In this document: positions 9,555 through 19,318 of the stretch, piece by piece | Position numbering within the stretch: the first letter of the stretch is position 1 | Layout: every line of letters begins with the position of its first letter | Assembly (NCBI GenBank): GCA_016721865.1 | Contig: JADKHF010000042.1 | Span: forward strand, 124,001-188,000 | Source: Nitrosomonas sp. | GTDB taxonomy: Bacteria; Pseudomonadota; Gammaproteobacteria; Burkholderiales; Nitrosomonadaceae | DNA length: 64,000 nucleotides | Direction of reading: 5' to 3' | Program-made: the position numbers and the translations under genes | Notes under the pieces: model-generated | Database searches by the model: none | Told to the model about the DNA's origin: nothing | Seen by the model: only the letters and a program-made list of their open reading frames with translations

Positions 9555-10934
9555 TTACTTAGGACGAGCGGATTGATAACCGGCTTTGGCACTGCTATTG
9601 GTGCGGAAAGAATTGCCACGATTTTCCTGATCGAATGGGCGGCCACGGCGATTGTTTCCGTTATCGTTACTATTGCCTTTGAATTCGTGCGGTGCACTAA
9701 AGTTTTGACGGCCATTTTGCGCCAACGGTGTGCGTTTACGTTTCTGGGCCACGCTTGGCGCGCCATTGAAACCACTACTCTGAGGGCGTTGTTTGATACG
9801 GGGTTCCAGGCCGGGAATAATATGCGAAGCAATGCGTTGTCCGGTATAGCGTTCAATTTTCGTCAGATGCGCGCTATCCCTGTTTGATGCAAAGGAGACT
9901 GCGACACCTGCTGCACCTGCCCGGCCAGTACGGCCAATGCGGTGCACGTAGTCTTCCGCAAATTTAGGTAAGTCAAAATTGATCACGTGCGTTATATCAG
10001 CGATATCAATACCTCTGGCGGCCACATCCGTAGCGACCAGAACACGTAACCCGCCGCTGCGAAGTTTGGTCAGTGTGCGGGTACGTTCGCGTTGATTCAT
10101 GTCGCCATGTAATGCAGCCGCAGCGTAACCTTGCGCATAGAGGTTATCGGCCAATGTGTCCGCATCACGTTTGGTTGCTGTGAAAACGATGGCTTGTTTC
10201 AGGGCTTCGTCACGTAACACATGATTTAATAGCCGATTCTTATGTGACATATCGTCCACATAATGTAATCGTTGCTCAATATTATCGAGCCTTGCTTTCT
10301 GAGAAGCCACTTGAATTCGTTTCGGGGATTTCAAAAGCTTTGCTGCAACCTTATCAATCGCGCCATCCAGAGTGGCAGAAAACAATAGGGTTTGTCGCGT
10401 GGCAGGTGTGGCGGCTGCAATCGTTTCAACATCATCGATAAAACCCATATCCAGCATACGATCTGCTTCATCCAATACGAGCATTTCTAATCGTTTGAAA
10501 TCAATCCGGCCGCGTTGTATATGATCAATGAGCCGTCCCGGTGTGGCGACTAAAATATCGACAGGTTGTGATAATAATTTGTTTTGCAATGGATAAGGCA
10601 TGCCACCCAGTATGCTGACGACTTTTGTACGTGGGAGGTATTTGCCGTATTTCAGTGCTGCTTCGGAAACCTGGAGTGCAAGTTCACGCGTCGGAGTCAG
10701 TACTAAAACGCGTGGGCCACGGCCAGGTGTTTTTGCTGGTGTTGCCAGGAGATGGAGTGCTGGCAACATGAAGGCGGCTGTTTTGCCGGTTCCTGTTTGT
10801 GCAGATGCCATGATGTCGTGACCTGATAATAGTTCAGGTATGGCTTGTTTCTGAATCGGAGTAGGGGTTGTATACCCTGCGTCTTGAATTGCTTTAATAA
10901 TAGAGGGGTTTAAGTTTAGATCTTCAAAAGACAC
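9555..10934 (-). CDS. rhlE: DEAD-box ATP-dependent RNA helicase, RhlE-like
   Basis: A 459-residue cytoplasmic RNA helicase of the RhlE group, acting in RNA turnover or ribosome assembly. All core motifs are present: Q motif (GYTTPTPIQKQAIP), Walker A ASAQTGTGKTAAF, PTRELALQ, ATPGRLIDHI, the DEAD box VLDEADRMLD, SATLD, and in domain 2 ATDVAARGIDIADI and HRIGRTGRAG. The C-terminal tail after about residue 370 is basic and rich in Arg, Asn and Gly (RRGRPFDQENRGNSF), typical of an RNA-binding extension. Start ATG at 10934. Confidence 0.93.
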   Translation of the reverse strand: MSFEDLNLNPSIIKAIQDAGYTTPTPIQKQAIPELLSGHDIMASAQTGTGKTAAFMLPALHLLATPAKTPGRGPRVLVLTPTRELALQVSEAALKYGKYLPRTKVVSILGGMPYPLQNKLLSQPVDILVATPGRLIDHIQRGRIDFKRLEMLVLDEADRMLDMGFIDDVETIAAATPATRQTLLFSATLDGAIDKVAAKLLKSPKRIQVASQKARLDNIEQRLHYVDDMSHKNRLLNHVLRDEALKQAIVFTATKRDADTLADNLYAQGYAAAALHGDMNQRERTRTLTKLRSGGLRVLVATDVAARGIDIADITHVINFDLPKFAEDYVHRIGRTGRAGAAGVAVSFASNRDSAHLTKIERYTGQRIASHIIPGLEPRIKQRPQSSGFNGAPSVAQKRKRTPLAQNGRQNFSAPHEFKGNSNDNGNNRRGRPFDQENRGNSFRTNSSAKAGYQSARPK

Positions 10935-11384
10935 GTCGTTTTCCTAAAAAGTGAGAATTGGACGCACGAGCCAGGAAAACGCCATTAAATGGTGCATAGC
11001 CTTGCTAGCGCATTAATAAAGCATCGCCGCTAACCAAGATTGCCGCACATTTTTCGGAGAAACTTGAAAAATTGAAGAGAGGCCAGGAACGATGAAACCA
11101 GATAAACTTGATCAGGCTTTGTCACCAGTCCCAACCAACTTTAGCCAGTGAGTGTACTTGATTATGTAATTACTTGCAATTTTTTGCTCCATTCCACAGT
11201 TGAAATGCTGGATTTCTGATTCCAAACAGAGTAACAGGAGACGGCTGCATAACAGTGTATCTGGCTTTTTGGTTACATGAAATATTGGTAAAATCATACA
11301 ATTAAAAATTTTACAGTCAGAAAAACAGGTTATGCAGAGGGCTTAACAGAGTAATTGTAACAAGTATCAAGCCGGATAAAGGAA
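10935..11384. other. Intergenic region between rhlE and tyrS
   Basis: 450 bases, AT-rich in the part next to tyrS. It holds the rhlE promoter and 5' leader on the minus strand. A 61-codon open frame at 11112-11297 has no recognisable family or ribosome-binding site and I do not call it. No hairpin terminator for tyrS and no RNA gene was seen. Confidence 0.5.
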
Positions 11385-12585
11385 TTACTGAATGACGGCT
11401 TTGGCAAACTTTCTTTTGCCAACCTGTATAACGACGGATTCACCTCGCATGATTTTGGCTGATTTATCTTCTACTTTTTCGCCATTTAATTTAACAGCGC
11501 CTTGATCGATCATGCGGAATGCTTCACTGGTACTGGCAGTTAATCCTGTCAATTTTAATAATTGAACCAAAGGCAATTCATTATCTTGTGCCTGGATTAT
11601 TTTTTCCGGTATTTCATCAGGCAATGCCCCATGTTTAAAGCGTGCCTCAAAATCGGCGAGAGCTTCCACCGCATCACGCCGGCTATGAAAACGCGTGACA
11701 ATTTCCTGTGCAAGCTTTACCTTAATATCCCTTGGATTGCGTCCATCCTGTACTTCTTCTTGCCATTTCTGAATGGTTTGCAAAGATTCAAAAGATAACA
11801 ACTCCAGGTAACGCCACATGAGCTGATCCGATACTGACATCAGCTTGCCAAAAATCTCTTTCGGGCTTTCAGTAATACCAACATAATTATTCAAAGACTT
11901 GGACATTTTATTGATACCATCTAATCCTTCAAGCAGCGGCATCGTGAGTATGCATTGTTGCGACTGACCAAAATATTTTGCAGCCTCGTCCCATGAGTAA
12001 GTTAAATTTCTGATCGGTTCCGCCCAACTCAAGATCAGCCCTTAGTGCAACGGAATCATATCCCTGGATTAAAGGATAGAGAAATTCATGAATGGCGATT
12101 GCCTGATTGTTGCGATAGCGTTTGTCAAAATCATCTCGTTCCAGCATACGTGCAACAGTATGTGTAGCGGCCAGCTTGATGAGATCGGCCGCAGTGAGTT
12201 TATCCATCCAGGTTGAGTTAAACACTACTTCCGTATGCTCAGGTTTTAATATTTTAAAAACCTGTATGGTATAGGATTGGGCGTTTTCCGCGACTTGTTC
12301 GCGGGTCAGTGGCGGGCGAGTAGTGTTTTTCCCGCTCGGGTCACCAATCATCCCCGTGAAATCACCAATCAGAAACAGAATATGGTGGCCCATGTCCTGT
12401 AGCTGGCGTAGTTTGTTGAGCAAGACAGTATGACCCAAGTGCAAATCTGGAGCAGTTGGATCAAATCCAGCTTTGATGCGTAAGGGGTGTCCAGAAATAA
12501 GCTTGCTTTCCAGCTCTGTTTCGACTAATAGTTCGCTACTTCCGCGTTTTATAATTTCAAGCTGGGATTTTATTGATTTATTCAA
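11385..12585 (-). CDS. tyrS: Tyrosyl-tRNA synthetase (frameshifted)
   Basis: Charges tRNA-Tyr; class I synthetase with the TyrS2-type sequence. The N-terminal frame (12585 down to about 11990) carries the HIGH-like DLHLGHTVLL and the tyrosine-site LELGGTDQKFNLLMGR. The second frame (from about 12000 to 11385) resumes at KYFGQSQQCILTMPLLEGLDG, has the KMSKS loop (NKMSKSLNNYVG) and a C-terminal S4 domain (LNGEKVEDKSAKI). Between MGR and KYFGQ the DNA is about two bases short of what the family needs. TyrRS is essential, so a sequence error is likely unless a second tyrS lies elsewhere. ATG start at 12585. Confidence 0.9.
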
Positions 12586-12653
12586 GATAAACGTAAGTAA
12601 AGGATTATTATAGAAATTATTATATGTGGAAATGTTTTTCTAGTACATTTTAG

Positions 12654-12669
12654 TTGTACTCTAGTACAA
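12654..12669. promoter_or_regulatory. Perfect palindrome in divergent tyrS / M23 peptidase promoter region
   Basis: TTGTACT-CT-AGTACAA, a perfect 7-bp inverted repeat with a 2-base centre. It lies 68 bp before the M23 start and 69 bp before the tyrS start, next to a TTGACT hexamer at 12671. A partial copy (CTAGTACA) occurs some 20 bases earlier. It looks like an operator for a dimeric regulator; the regulator is unknown. Confidence 0.45.
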
Positions 12670-12737
12670 ATTGACTATTTTCATGTTAGACTCGGGCCTG
12701 TCTGTAAATGATACAAATGACTGGAGGTACTTCATAG

Positions 12738-14072
12738 ATGCTATATTCACCAATTAGCAGTAAACAAAGGATTCTAGCTCAAAATTCATCAAAACTAACA
12801 AAAAAAACAATTCGCTGGCTGGTGGCTTTATCCAGCATACCACTATTCGGTATAGTCACTGCGTTTGGAATTGCACCCAATACGCGCTCATTTGAAGAAA
12901 TTCAAGTAGAAGAAGTAGTCCTTGATCTATCCATTCCCGATGTTCTCTCCGAGACCCAAACCGGTCATACTTTCTGGCACCAGGAAAACATTCAGCGTGG
13001 CGATACCATCGCGGCGATTTTAAGTCGGCTTGATGTCAGTAATCAGGACTCAGTTGATTTTTTACGGGCAGCACGAGGAAGCCGTGCGATGCGTCAACTT
13101 AAGCCAGGTAAAACTATCTATGCGCAGACTACGGCCGATGGCGAGTTATTGACACTACGCTATTTCTTTGGCGATGAAGAGCTGTTTTTGATGGAAAAAA
13201 CAGATGATGTATTCAAAATGACTGAGCAGTCGATTGAGCTGGATACTCAGATTCATATGAAATCCGGAGTAATCAGTAGTTCTCTGTTTGCCGCGACCGA
13301 TAACGCGGGTATACCCAACAATATCGCCATGCAGCTCACAGAAATATTTTCATCGGAAATCGATTTTTACCGGGATTTGCGTCAGGGTGACCGCTTCACG
13401 GTTGTTTATGAAACCTTTTCGAATGATAATGGTAAACGTGCTAAAACAGGTCGTGTTTTAGCAGTTGAGTTCATCAATAAGGGAAAATCCCATCAAGCAA
13501 TCTATTTCAAAGCATCTAATGGCGCAGATGGCTATTACACGCCAGAAGGAGAAAGTTTACGTAAGGCATTTCTGCTTTCGCCACTCGCTTTCTCGCGCGT
13601 TAGCTCAGGCTTCACGAATGCACGTTTTCATCCAATTCTTAAAGAATGGCGTGCGCATAGAGGCATTGATTATGCCGCACCAACAGGAACCCCTGTAAAA
13701 GCGACGGCAAATGGGATCATTACATTCTCTGGTTCACAAAAAGGGTACGGGAATTTAGTGGTTCTCAAACATAATGGCAAGTACGAATCAGCATATGGCC
13801 ATTTGTCACGATTTGCGAGTGGAATCGGTAAAGGCAAACGGGTTAACCAGGGGGATGTGATTGGTTATGTTGGTTCGACCGGTATGGCAACAGGCCCGCA
13901 TTTACATTATGAATTGCGTGTTGACGGTGTGCAGCGTGATCCGACAAAAGTTGTTCTCCCAAGTGCTCCACCAATTGCAAAGCGAGATTTGAATACTTTT
14001 CAGAAAGAAACGCACTCGTTGGTCGCGCGTTTAAATATCATGCGCAACATCCAACTCGCATCATTAGAATAA
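12738..14072 (+). CDS. M23 family murein metallopeptidase (MepM-like)
   Basis: A 444-residue zinc endopeptidase that cuts peptidoglycan cross-links. A single N-terminal membrane anchor (about residues 28-48, WLVALSSIPLFGIVTAFGIA) is followed by a LysM/OapA-like region (RGDTIAAILSRLDV) and an SH3-like domain (DFYRDLRQGDRFTVVYE). The C-terminal LytM domain has HRGIDYAAPTGTPV (zinc ligands HxxxD) and GPHLHYELR (HxH). It lies beside tyrS and anmK, a cell-wall recycling neighbour, an order common in betaproteobacteria. The start ATG at 12738 follows CTGGAGG. Confidence 0.92.
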   Translation: MLYSPISSKQRILAQNSSKLTKKTIRWLVALSSIPLFGIVTAFGIAPNTRSFEEIQVEEVVLDLSIPDVLSETQTGHTFWHQENIQRGDTIAAILSRLDVSNQDSVDFLRAARGSRAMRQLKPGKTIYAQTTADGELLTLRYFFGDEELFLMEKTDDVFKMTEQSIELDTQIHMKSGVISSSLFAATDNAGIPNNIAMQLTEIFSSEIDFYRDLRQGDRFTVVYETFSNDNGKRAKTGRVLAVEFINKGKSHQAIYFKASNGADGYYTPEGESLRKAFLLSPLAFSRVSSGFTNARFHPILKEWRAHRGIDYAAPTGTPVKATANGIITFSGSQKGYGNLVVLKHNGKYESAYGHLSRFASGIGKGKRVNQGDVIGYVGSTGMATGPHLHYELRVDGVQRDPTKVVLPSAPPIAKRDLNTFQKETHSLVARLNIMRNIQLASLE

Positions 14073-14199
14073 TATGGCGTATCGTATAAATCGGTGGTTT
14101 CTTAACGAACCCCAATTTATACATTGATGGAAACCAGTATTGAAAACCTCTCCAACGCACTGAAGGATAGTTGAAATCGGCCTGCTGTATATAGGCATC

Positions 14200-15272
14200 A
14201 TGTCAGGCACAAGTCTGGATGGTGTTGATGCCGTTCTGGTTGATTTTAGTAATCCCACGCCTGTATTACTGCAAACATTTTTTGCGGTTATGATAATAGA
14301 TTGCGTGAGCAATTATTGTCATTACATCAGCCCGGCCATGATGAACTTAATCGTGCCGCAATTCTTAGTAACCAGTTGTCCAGTCTTTATGCACAAGCTA
14401 CTCTGGGGTTGTTGGAAAATTCTGGTATCGTGCCCCAACAGATTGTCGCAATCGGATGTCACGGCCAGACGGTTAGGCACTGCCCTGAGATAGAAAGAAA
14501 TTATACGATTCAGCTTGTCAATGCAGCTTTACTGGCTGAATTAACTCAGATTACAGTAGTCGCAGATTTTAGAAGTCGTGACATAGCTGCAGGAGGTCAG
14601 GGTGCCCCTTTGGTTCCTGCCTTTCACGAAGCTCTTTTCAAGCATTCAGATCGCCATCGCGTTATCGTCAATATCGGTGGTATAGCCAATATAACCAGTC
14701 TTGATCCTTATCATCCGATCATTGGCTTCGATTGCGGCCCTGGAAATCTATTAATGGATGCCTGGTGTTTGCGTCATACCGGGAAGATATATGACAACAA
14801 TGGAAAATGGGCAATTACAGGCCGAATCATTCCTGCCTTGCTGGAAGCATTATTGGCGGACTATTTTTTCTTGCGCCAACCACCCAAAAGCACAGGGAGA
14901 GATTTATTTAATATCCAGTGGCTGGAGAAAAAATTAATAGGTGCTGAAGCGCCGGAAGATGTGCAAGCCACATTATTGCAGTTAACAGCCATATCAATAG
15001 CCAGATCGATACATGAATACTGCCCGACTGCTGAAGAAATCTATATATGTGGTGGAGGTGCACATAATACTTTACTGATTAAGCGCTTGATTGATGCTAT
15101 CCCAGGAAAAGCGGTGGCGCTGACCGATCAATTGGGTGTGGCAGCAGATTGGGTAGAAGCTTTTGCGTTTGCCTGGCTGGCACAGCAAACAATGTTGCGT
15201 AAAACCGGCAATCTGTCTGTCGTCACCGGCGCAAAGGGCGACAGGATTCTGGGGGCAATTTATCCCGCCTGA
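14200..15272 (+). CDS. anmK: Anhydro-N-acetylmuramic acid kinase (frameshifted)
   Basis: Phosphorylates and opens 1,6-anhydroMurNAc during murein recycling, giving MurNAc-6-phosphate. The N-terminal MSGTSLDGVDAVLVDF ATP-binding block is in one frame. The rest, from YDNRLREQLLSLHQPGHDEL onward, is in another, with IGCHGQTVRHCP, VNIGGIANIT, FDCGPGN and CGGGAHN. The break falls at the T6 run at 14278-14283. The usual start Met is not visible: LYIGIMSGTS is open upstream from 14185, so translation may begin at a CTG or ATC just before, or at ATG 14200. Convergent with erpA. Confidence 0.88.
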
Positions 15273-15297
15273 ATTTGTTAGTATTCATGCAGATGGT

Positions 15298-15642
15298 TTA
15301 TACGGAGAACGACGATCCACAACCACAAGTGCTGGTAGCACCAGGATTCTTGATGATGAATTGAGCGCCTTGTATGTTTTCTTGATAGTCAATTTCGGCG
15401 CCAATCAGATATTGAAAACTCATTGGATCAACCAACAGTTTGACGCCATTCTTCTCCATAATGGTATCATCATCATTGATCAGCTCATCAAAAGTAAAAC
15501 CATATTGAAATCCTGAACAGCCGCCTCCACTGATAAAAACTCTGAGATTAAGATTATTGTTTCCTTCTTCCTCAATTAATTGTTTAACTTTAGTGGCGGC
15601 ATTATCAGTAAATAAGAGAGGCGTGTTAGTTTCGGTGCTCAT
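15298..15642 (-). CDS. erpA: Iron-sulfur cluster insertion protein ErpA
   Basis: A-type carrier that delivers Fe-S clusters to apoproteins. The three cluster-binding cysteines are seen in SGGGCSGFQYGF and in the C-terminal TCGCGSSF. I choose MSTETNTPLLFTD (ATG 15642) as the start; the frame stays open 20 codons further but that stretch is not conserved. It sits with bactofilin in a minus-strand block that faces anmK. Confidence 0.93.
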   Translation of the reverse strand: MSTETNTPLLFTDNAATKVKQLIEEEGNNNLNLRVFISGGGCSGFQYGFTFDELINDDDTIMEKNGVKLLVDPMSFQYLIGAEIDYQENIQGAQFIIKNPGATSTCGCGSSFSV

Positions 15643-15715
15643 GTTAATTTCTACAGTCCTAGTTTCTAGTTGTTTTCTTTTTGCGGGTTTTTGAAATATC
15701 AATCAGCTTCCCCCA

Positions 15716-16192
15716 TTATACCGCGTCATTTTCTTTGGAGACTTGATGCTTTTCTGCGGTGGGTGGTATTAATGTTATCATTTTCCCGTGCTCTTGCGCA
15801 TTATCAGCATTCGATTTGTTCTGGTGAATCATTTTTCCTTCAACGGAGGCACCCAGTTGGATTTCTAAGGAACCGTACTGAACATCACCGTATACCTTAG
15901 CTTTTCCTTGTAATTCCAGGTACTCTTGTGCATAAATAGGGCCGGTTACTGTGCCGTTGATAACGACGTTGGCGACTTTTATTTTGCCTTTTATGCTACC
16001 TTCGGTGCTGAGTACCAGTGTGCTGTGTTCATCATCGGTTGCCATGACATTACCGGAAATATGCCCATCAATTCGCAGGCCGCCTGAGAAATTAATATCT
16101 CCTGCGATATTAGTGTCTGCACCAATCAAGGTATCGATATGGGGTGAAGCTGTTTTTTCTTTTTTGTTCCGAACATGTTTATTCTCCTTCAC
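15716..16192 (-). CDS. Bactofilin family cytoskeletal protein (start probably frameshifted)
   Basis: A polymer-forming beta-helix protein that builds membrane-associated scaffolds. The core is IDTLIGADTNIAGDINFSGGLRIDGHISGNV (about residues 19-49) and the repeated beta-strands down to GDVQYGSLEIQLGASVEGKMI. As written, the frame opens at GTG 16192. A better ATG with GGAG at good spacing lies at 16176, giving MFGTKK, but is out of frame by one base across two A6 runs. The true start is probably 16176 with one missing A. It overlaps the upstream membrane protein gene by four bases. Confidence 0.87.
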   Translation of the reverse strand: MKENKHVRNKKEKTASPHIDTLIGADTNIAGDINFSGGLRIDGHISGNVMATDDEHSTLVLSTEGSIKGKIKVANVVINGTVTGPIYAQEYLELQGKAKVYGDVQYGSLEIQLGASVEGKMIHQNKSNADNAQEHGKMITLIPPTAEKHQVSKENDAV

Positions 16193-16923
16193 AAGGTCGG
16201 CTGCACAGTTTCGGTTAATATGGCCTTGTTGTCATCATTTTTATAAATCTGCACTTGCAAATTTTCTACGCTGGTATCAGCGGGCACTTTGAAACTTTCT
16301 TCATGTCTATGAAGAAATTTGAAATTGACAGGAAAATCTTGCGTGGCGTTTTTGTTGGTAAGCGGTATGATTTTGCTCTGAGAATTTTGCATCAGTTTAA
16401 CCTGGAATCTTAAATTTCCATTGAAATCGTTAGGCCTCTCCCCACCCTGGATTAATGTCAGCGCATAGCGATATTTACCTGGAGTTTGTGTTTCTTTCAA
16501 GCTAAATTGGTAAATTGAAAGGACATTCTGAGTGTTGCTGGCTATAAGATGCTGGAAAAATACCTGTTTTTCTTTGAAATGATCATTCTCGTTAGCAAGC
16601 GATTTTACTTGTTCAGCAAGATTCTCATTGGCAGTGTTGCTGATTTGTAATTGCTGCATCAAATCACCAATCTGGGTACATAGCTTTTGTTTCTTGGTTT
16701 GTCTGCAAGTTCCAGGATCAAATAGATGCGCTATTTTTTCTTCGACCATATCATCTGACGCATTTTCTGATTGTTTGCCAATCTTGTACATACTCCATGA
16801 CAGTAGGGCCAGGAATGAACAGCAAATAATAACTACGGTAAGGCGAAATTTCCATGACAGGTGAGGGCGTACGACAACGCGGGGAAACAGAATTTTGGGT
16901 TTTCTCTGGAACAGCTTGTACAC
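16189..16923 (-). CDS. Single-pass membrane protein of unknown function, bactofilin partner
   Basis: A 244-residue protein with a basic N-terminus, one membrane segment (about residues 28-46, LTVVIICCSFLALLSWSMY), a coiled coil with heptads around QLQISNTANENLAEQVKSLA, and a beta-rich C-terminal domain ending in QVQIYKNDDNKAIL. It resembles uncharacterised proteins (DUF6776 type) that lie beside bactofilin genes in betaproteobacteria. The overlap with bactofilin suggests the two act together at the inner membrane. No catalytic motif is visible. Confidence 0.7.
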   Translation of the reverse strand: MYKLFQRKPKILFPRVVVRPHLSWKFRLTVVIICCSFLALLSWSMYKIGKQSENASDDMVEEKIAHLFDPGTCRQTKKQKLCTQIGDLMQQLQISNTANENLAEQVKSLANENDHFKEKQVFFQHLIASNTQNVLSIYQFSLKETQTPGKYRYALTLIQGGERPNDFNGNLRFQVKLMQNSQSKIIPLTNKNATQDFPVNFKFLHRHEESFKVPADTSVENLQVQIYKNDDNKAILTETVQPTL

Positions 16924-17055
16924 CGGATGTGACCTATTGGTTGATATTCAATTTATTAGCACATGATATCCGGATAATCATGCAAGCGATATCAAGAAGA
17001 ATACTTTTGTTGCAACCATGGTTAAATTCTGTTTTTACTAAAATAAAAAATATCC

Positions 17056-18084
17056 TCAAGGTAAGAGCGGAACCTGATTGATACCTAACGTTTCGGGTAA
17101 GCCGAACATGATGTTCATATTTTGTATGGCTTGTCCTGCCGCGCCTTTGACCAGATTATCGGTTACTGATAGTATCACGACAGTGTCACTGTTTTGCGGT
17201 TGATGAGCGGCGATACGACAAATATTGGAACCGCGCACGGAACGGGTTTCCGGGTGCTTTCCGGCAGGTAGAACATCGACAAAAGCTTCGTTCTCATAAC
17301 GTTTCTCGTAGAGTGCTTGCAAGTCAATCTGCTTAGTCAGCTTAGCATAGAGCGTCGCGTGGATGCCGCGAATCATCGGTACCAGATGAGGAACAAACGT
17401 CAGACCAACCGGCCGCTTGGCTACATTAGAAAGTCCTTGTTTAATCTCGGGCAGATGCCGGTGTCCTGGAACGCCATAGGCTTTGAAATTATCGGATGCT
17501 TCAGCATGCAGGGTATGTACTTCAGCCTTCCGGCCTGCGCCGGAAACACCCGATTTGACATCGGCGATGAGGTGGTCGATATCAATGACGCCCGCTTCTA
17601 TGAGCGGCAAGAAGCCAAGTTGTACCGCAGTTGGATAGCAGCCAGGATTGGCAATCAGGCGTGCAGTTTTTACTTGATCACGATTAATTTCCGGTAAGCC
17701 GTATACTGCTTCAGCGACCAGATCAGGGCAGGCATGCTGCATGCCATACCATTTTTCCCATTCTGCGATATTCTTGATACGAAAATCAGCTGCCAGATCA
17801 ATCACTTTAACATCCGCTTTAAGCAATGATTCCACTTGCTGCATGGCAATGCCATTCGGTGTGGCAAAGAATACCAGATCACATTTATTGAGTTTTGCAT
17901 CGGCTGGATCACTGAATTTGAGATCAATATGTCCTCTCAGATTGGTGAACAACTCAGCAACACTCATGCCCGCTTCGCTTCGTGAAGTAATCGCCTTGAT
18001 TCTAACTTTAGGGTGCTGCGCCAGTAACCGCAGTAATTCCACGCCGGTGTAACCGGTACCACCAACAATGCCGACATTGATCAT
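17056..18084 (-). CDS. argC: N-acetyl-gamma-glutamyl-phosphate reductase
   Basis: Third step of arginine synthesis: NADPH-dependent reduction of N-acetylglutamyl phosphate. The N-terminal Rossmann motif VGIVGGTGYTGVELLRLL (residues 3-20), the catalytic cysteine in NPGCYPTAVQLGFLPL and the conserved GVSGAGRKA and HLVPMIRGI blocks are intact. 342 residues, the family length. Lies downstream of rplM-rpsI, from which it is separated by a clear terminator. Confidence 0.96.
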   Translation of the reverse strand: MINVGIVGGTGYTGVELLRLLAQHPKVRIKAITSRSEAGMSVAELFTNLRGHIDLKFSDPADAKLNKCDLVFFATPNGIAMQQVESLLKADVKVIDLAADFRIKNIAEWEKWYGMQHACPDLVAEAVYGLPEINRDQVKTARLIANPGCYPTAVQLGFLPLIEAGVIDIDHLIADVKSGVSGAGRKAEVHTLHAEASDNFKAYGVPGHRHLPEIKQGLSNVAKRPVGLTFVPHLVPMIRGIHATLYAKLTKQIDLQALYEKRYENEAFVDVLPAGKHPETRSVRGSNICRIAAHQPQNSDTVVILSVTDNLVKGAAGQAIQNMNIMFGLPETLGINQVPLLP

Positions 18085-18134
18085 TGTGACTCCTGTTATA
18101 TTTGCAGTAAGTTTTCGCCTATTCTAAATAGCCA

Positions 18135-18164
18135 ATAAAAAAGCCGCCCATAAAGAGGCGGCTC
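18135..18164 (-). terminator. Rho-independent terminator after rpsI
   Basis: On the minus strand: GAGCCGCCTCTTTATGGGCGGC followed by TTTTTT. The GC-rich stem (GCCGCC/GGCGGC) and T6 tract lie just after the rpsI stop and isolate it from argC. Confidence 0.9.
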
Positions 18165-18188
18165 TTCGATAACCAAATACGAATATAA

Positions 18189-18581
18189 TTATCGTTTGGA
18201 GAATTGTTTGCGGCGCCGCGCCTTACGCAAGCCAACTTTTTTCCTTTCAACTTCCCGTGCATCACGGGTAACCAAACCAGCTTTACTTAATACAGGCTTC
18301 AGTGCCGCATCATAATCGATCAATGCTCGAGTAATACCATGACGTACCGCCCCTGCTTGGCCTGATTCACCACCACCATGAATGTTCACCATGATATCAA
18401 ATGAGGTGGCATTATTTGTCAACTCAAGTGGCTGTCTTACAATCATCCGGCCTGTTTTGCGTGAGAAGAAATCATCAATCGGTTTGTTGTTAATGATGAT
18501 GACGCCTTTGCCCGGCTTTATAAAAACACGTGCAACAGCACTTTTGCGCCGGCCGGTTCCATAATTATATTGAGTGGTCAT
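18189..18581 (-). CDS. rpsI: 30S ribosomal protein S9
   Basis: A 130-residue ribosomal protein. The family signature is intact: YGTGRRKSAVARVFI at the N-terminus, VNIHGGGESGQAGAVRHGITRAL in the middle, and the basic C-terminal tail VGLRKARRRKQFSKR, whose last residues reach the P-site tRNA. It follows rplM after three bases, the usual L13-S9 operon. Confidence 0.98.
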   Translation of the reverse strand: MTTQYNYGTGRRKSAVARVFIKPGKGVIIINNKPIDDFFSRKTGRMIVRQPLELTNNATSFDIMVNIHGGGESGQAGAVRHGITRALIDYDAALKPVLSKAGLVTRDAREVERKKVGLRKARRRKQFSKR

Positions 18582-18584
18582 AAA

Positions 18585-19019
18585 TTAGGCTCTAACTTCA
18601 AGTGGTTTAGGTTGTTGAGCGGCATGTGGATGTTCATCACCCGCATATACCTTAAGTTTTTTTAACATTGCATATCCCAATGGCCCTTTAGGCAACATAC
18701 CTTTAACCGCTTTTTCAAGGGGACGTCCTGGAAAACGCGCATGCATTTTCCTAAAGTTAGTTTCATATATTCCACCTGGATAACCGGTGTGGCGATAATA
18801 GATTTTATCGTCCATTTTATTGCCAGTTACACGCAACTTATCAACGTTGACAACGACGATATAGTCGCCGGTATCAACATGCGGTGTAAAGATGGGTTTG
18901 TGTTTGCCACGTAAACGATGGGCAATTAACGAAGCAAGCCGACCCAGTACTTTATCGGTCGCGTCAATGACAAACCAGTCATGACTTACTTCGTGTGGTT
19001 TGGCTGAAAATGTTTTCAC
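18585..19019 (-). CDS. rplM: 50S ribosomal protein L13
   Basis: A 144-residue ribosomal protein, full length. Recognised by WFVIDATDKVLGRLAS, GDYIVVVNVDKLRVTGNK, KIYYRHTGYPGG and the C-terminal VKGMLPKGPLGYAMLKKLKVYAG. First gene of the rplM-rpsI operon. The 300 bases upstream (19020-19318) are shared with the divergent glnS and hold both promoters; no clear leader structure was seen there. Confidence 0.98.
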   Translation of the reverse strand: MKTFSAKPHEVSHDWFVIDATDKVLGRLASLIAHRLRGKHKPIFTPHVDTGDYIVVVNVDKLRVTGNKMDDKIYYRHTGYPGGIYETNFRKMHARFPGRPLEKAVKGMLPKGPLGYAMLKKLKVYAGDEHPHAAQQPKPLEVRA

Positions 19020-19318
19020 AAAAACCTATCCTGCTTATTCAAAAAGAGCCGGGAATTCTATGTCAGACACAGGTGAAAGTCAAATTTAGAACAGGTTATT
19101 TTATGCCTGGCTGAAGTTTTGCTTTAAACTGAAGCGTTAAGTGGCAAGCAGTCTATACTATACAGAAGGGTGATGGCTTTTAAGACAATCGTCGCTATAA
19201 TCTACCGGAAGAAACACTCTGATGACATCAGACCAATCAATTCGGGCGAACTCTGATAATTAGACGCCATGAGTGGTTTTGTACAGTAACGTATTAATTA
19301 CATACCGAGAGACGAGCT

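Noticed and set aside
11112..11297. 61-codon open frame on the minus strand between rhlE and tyrS
   Set aside because: No ribosome-binding site, no recognisable family and composition like the surrounding AT-rich intergenic DNA.
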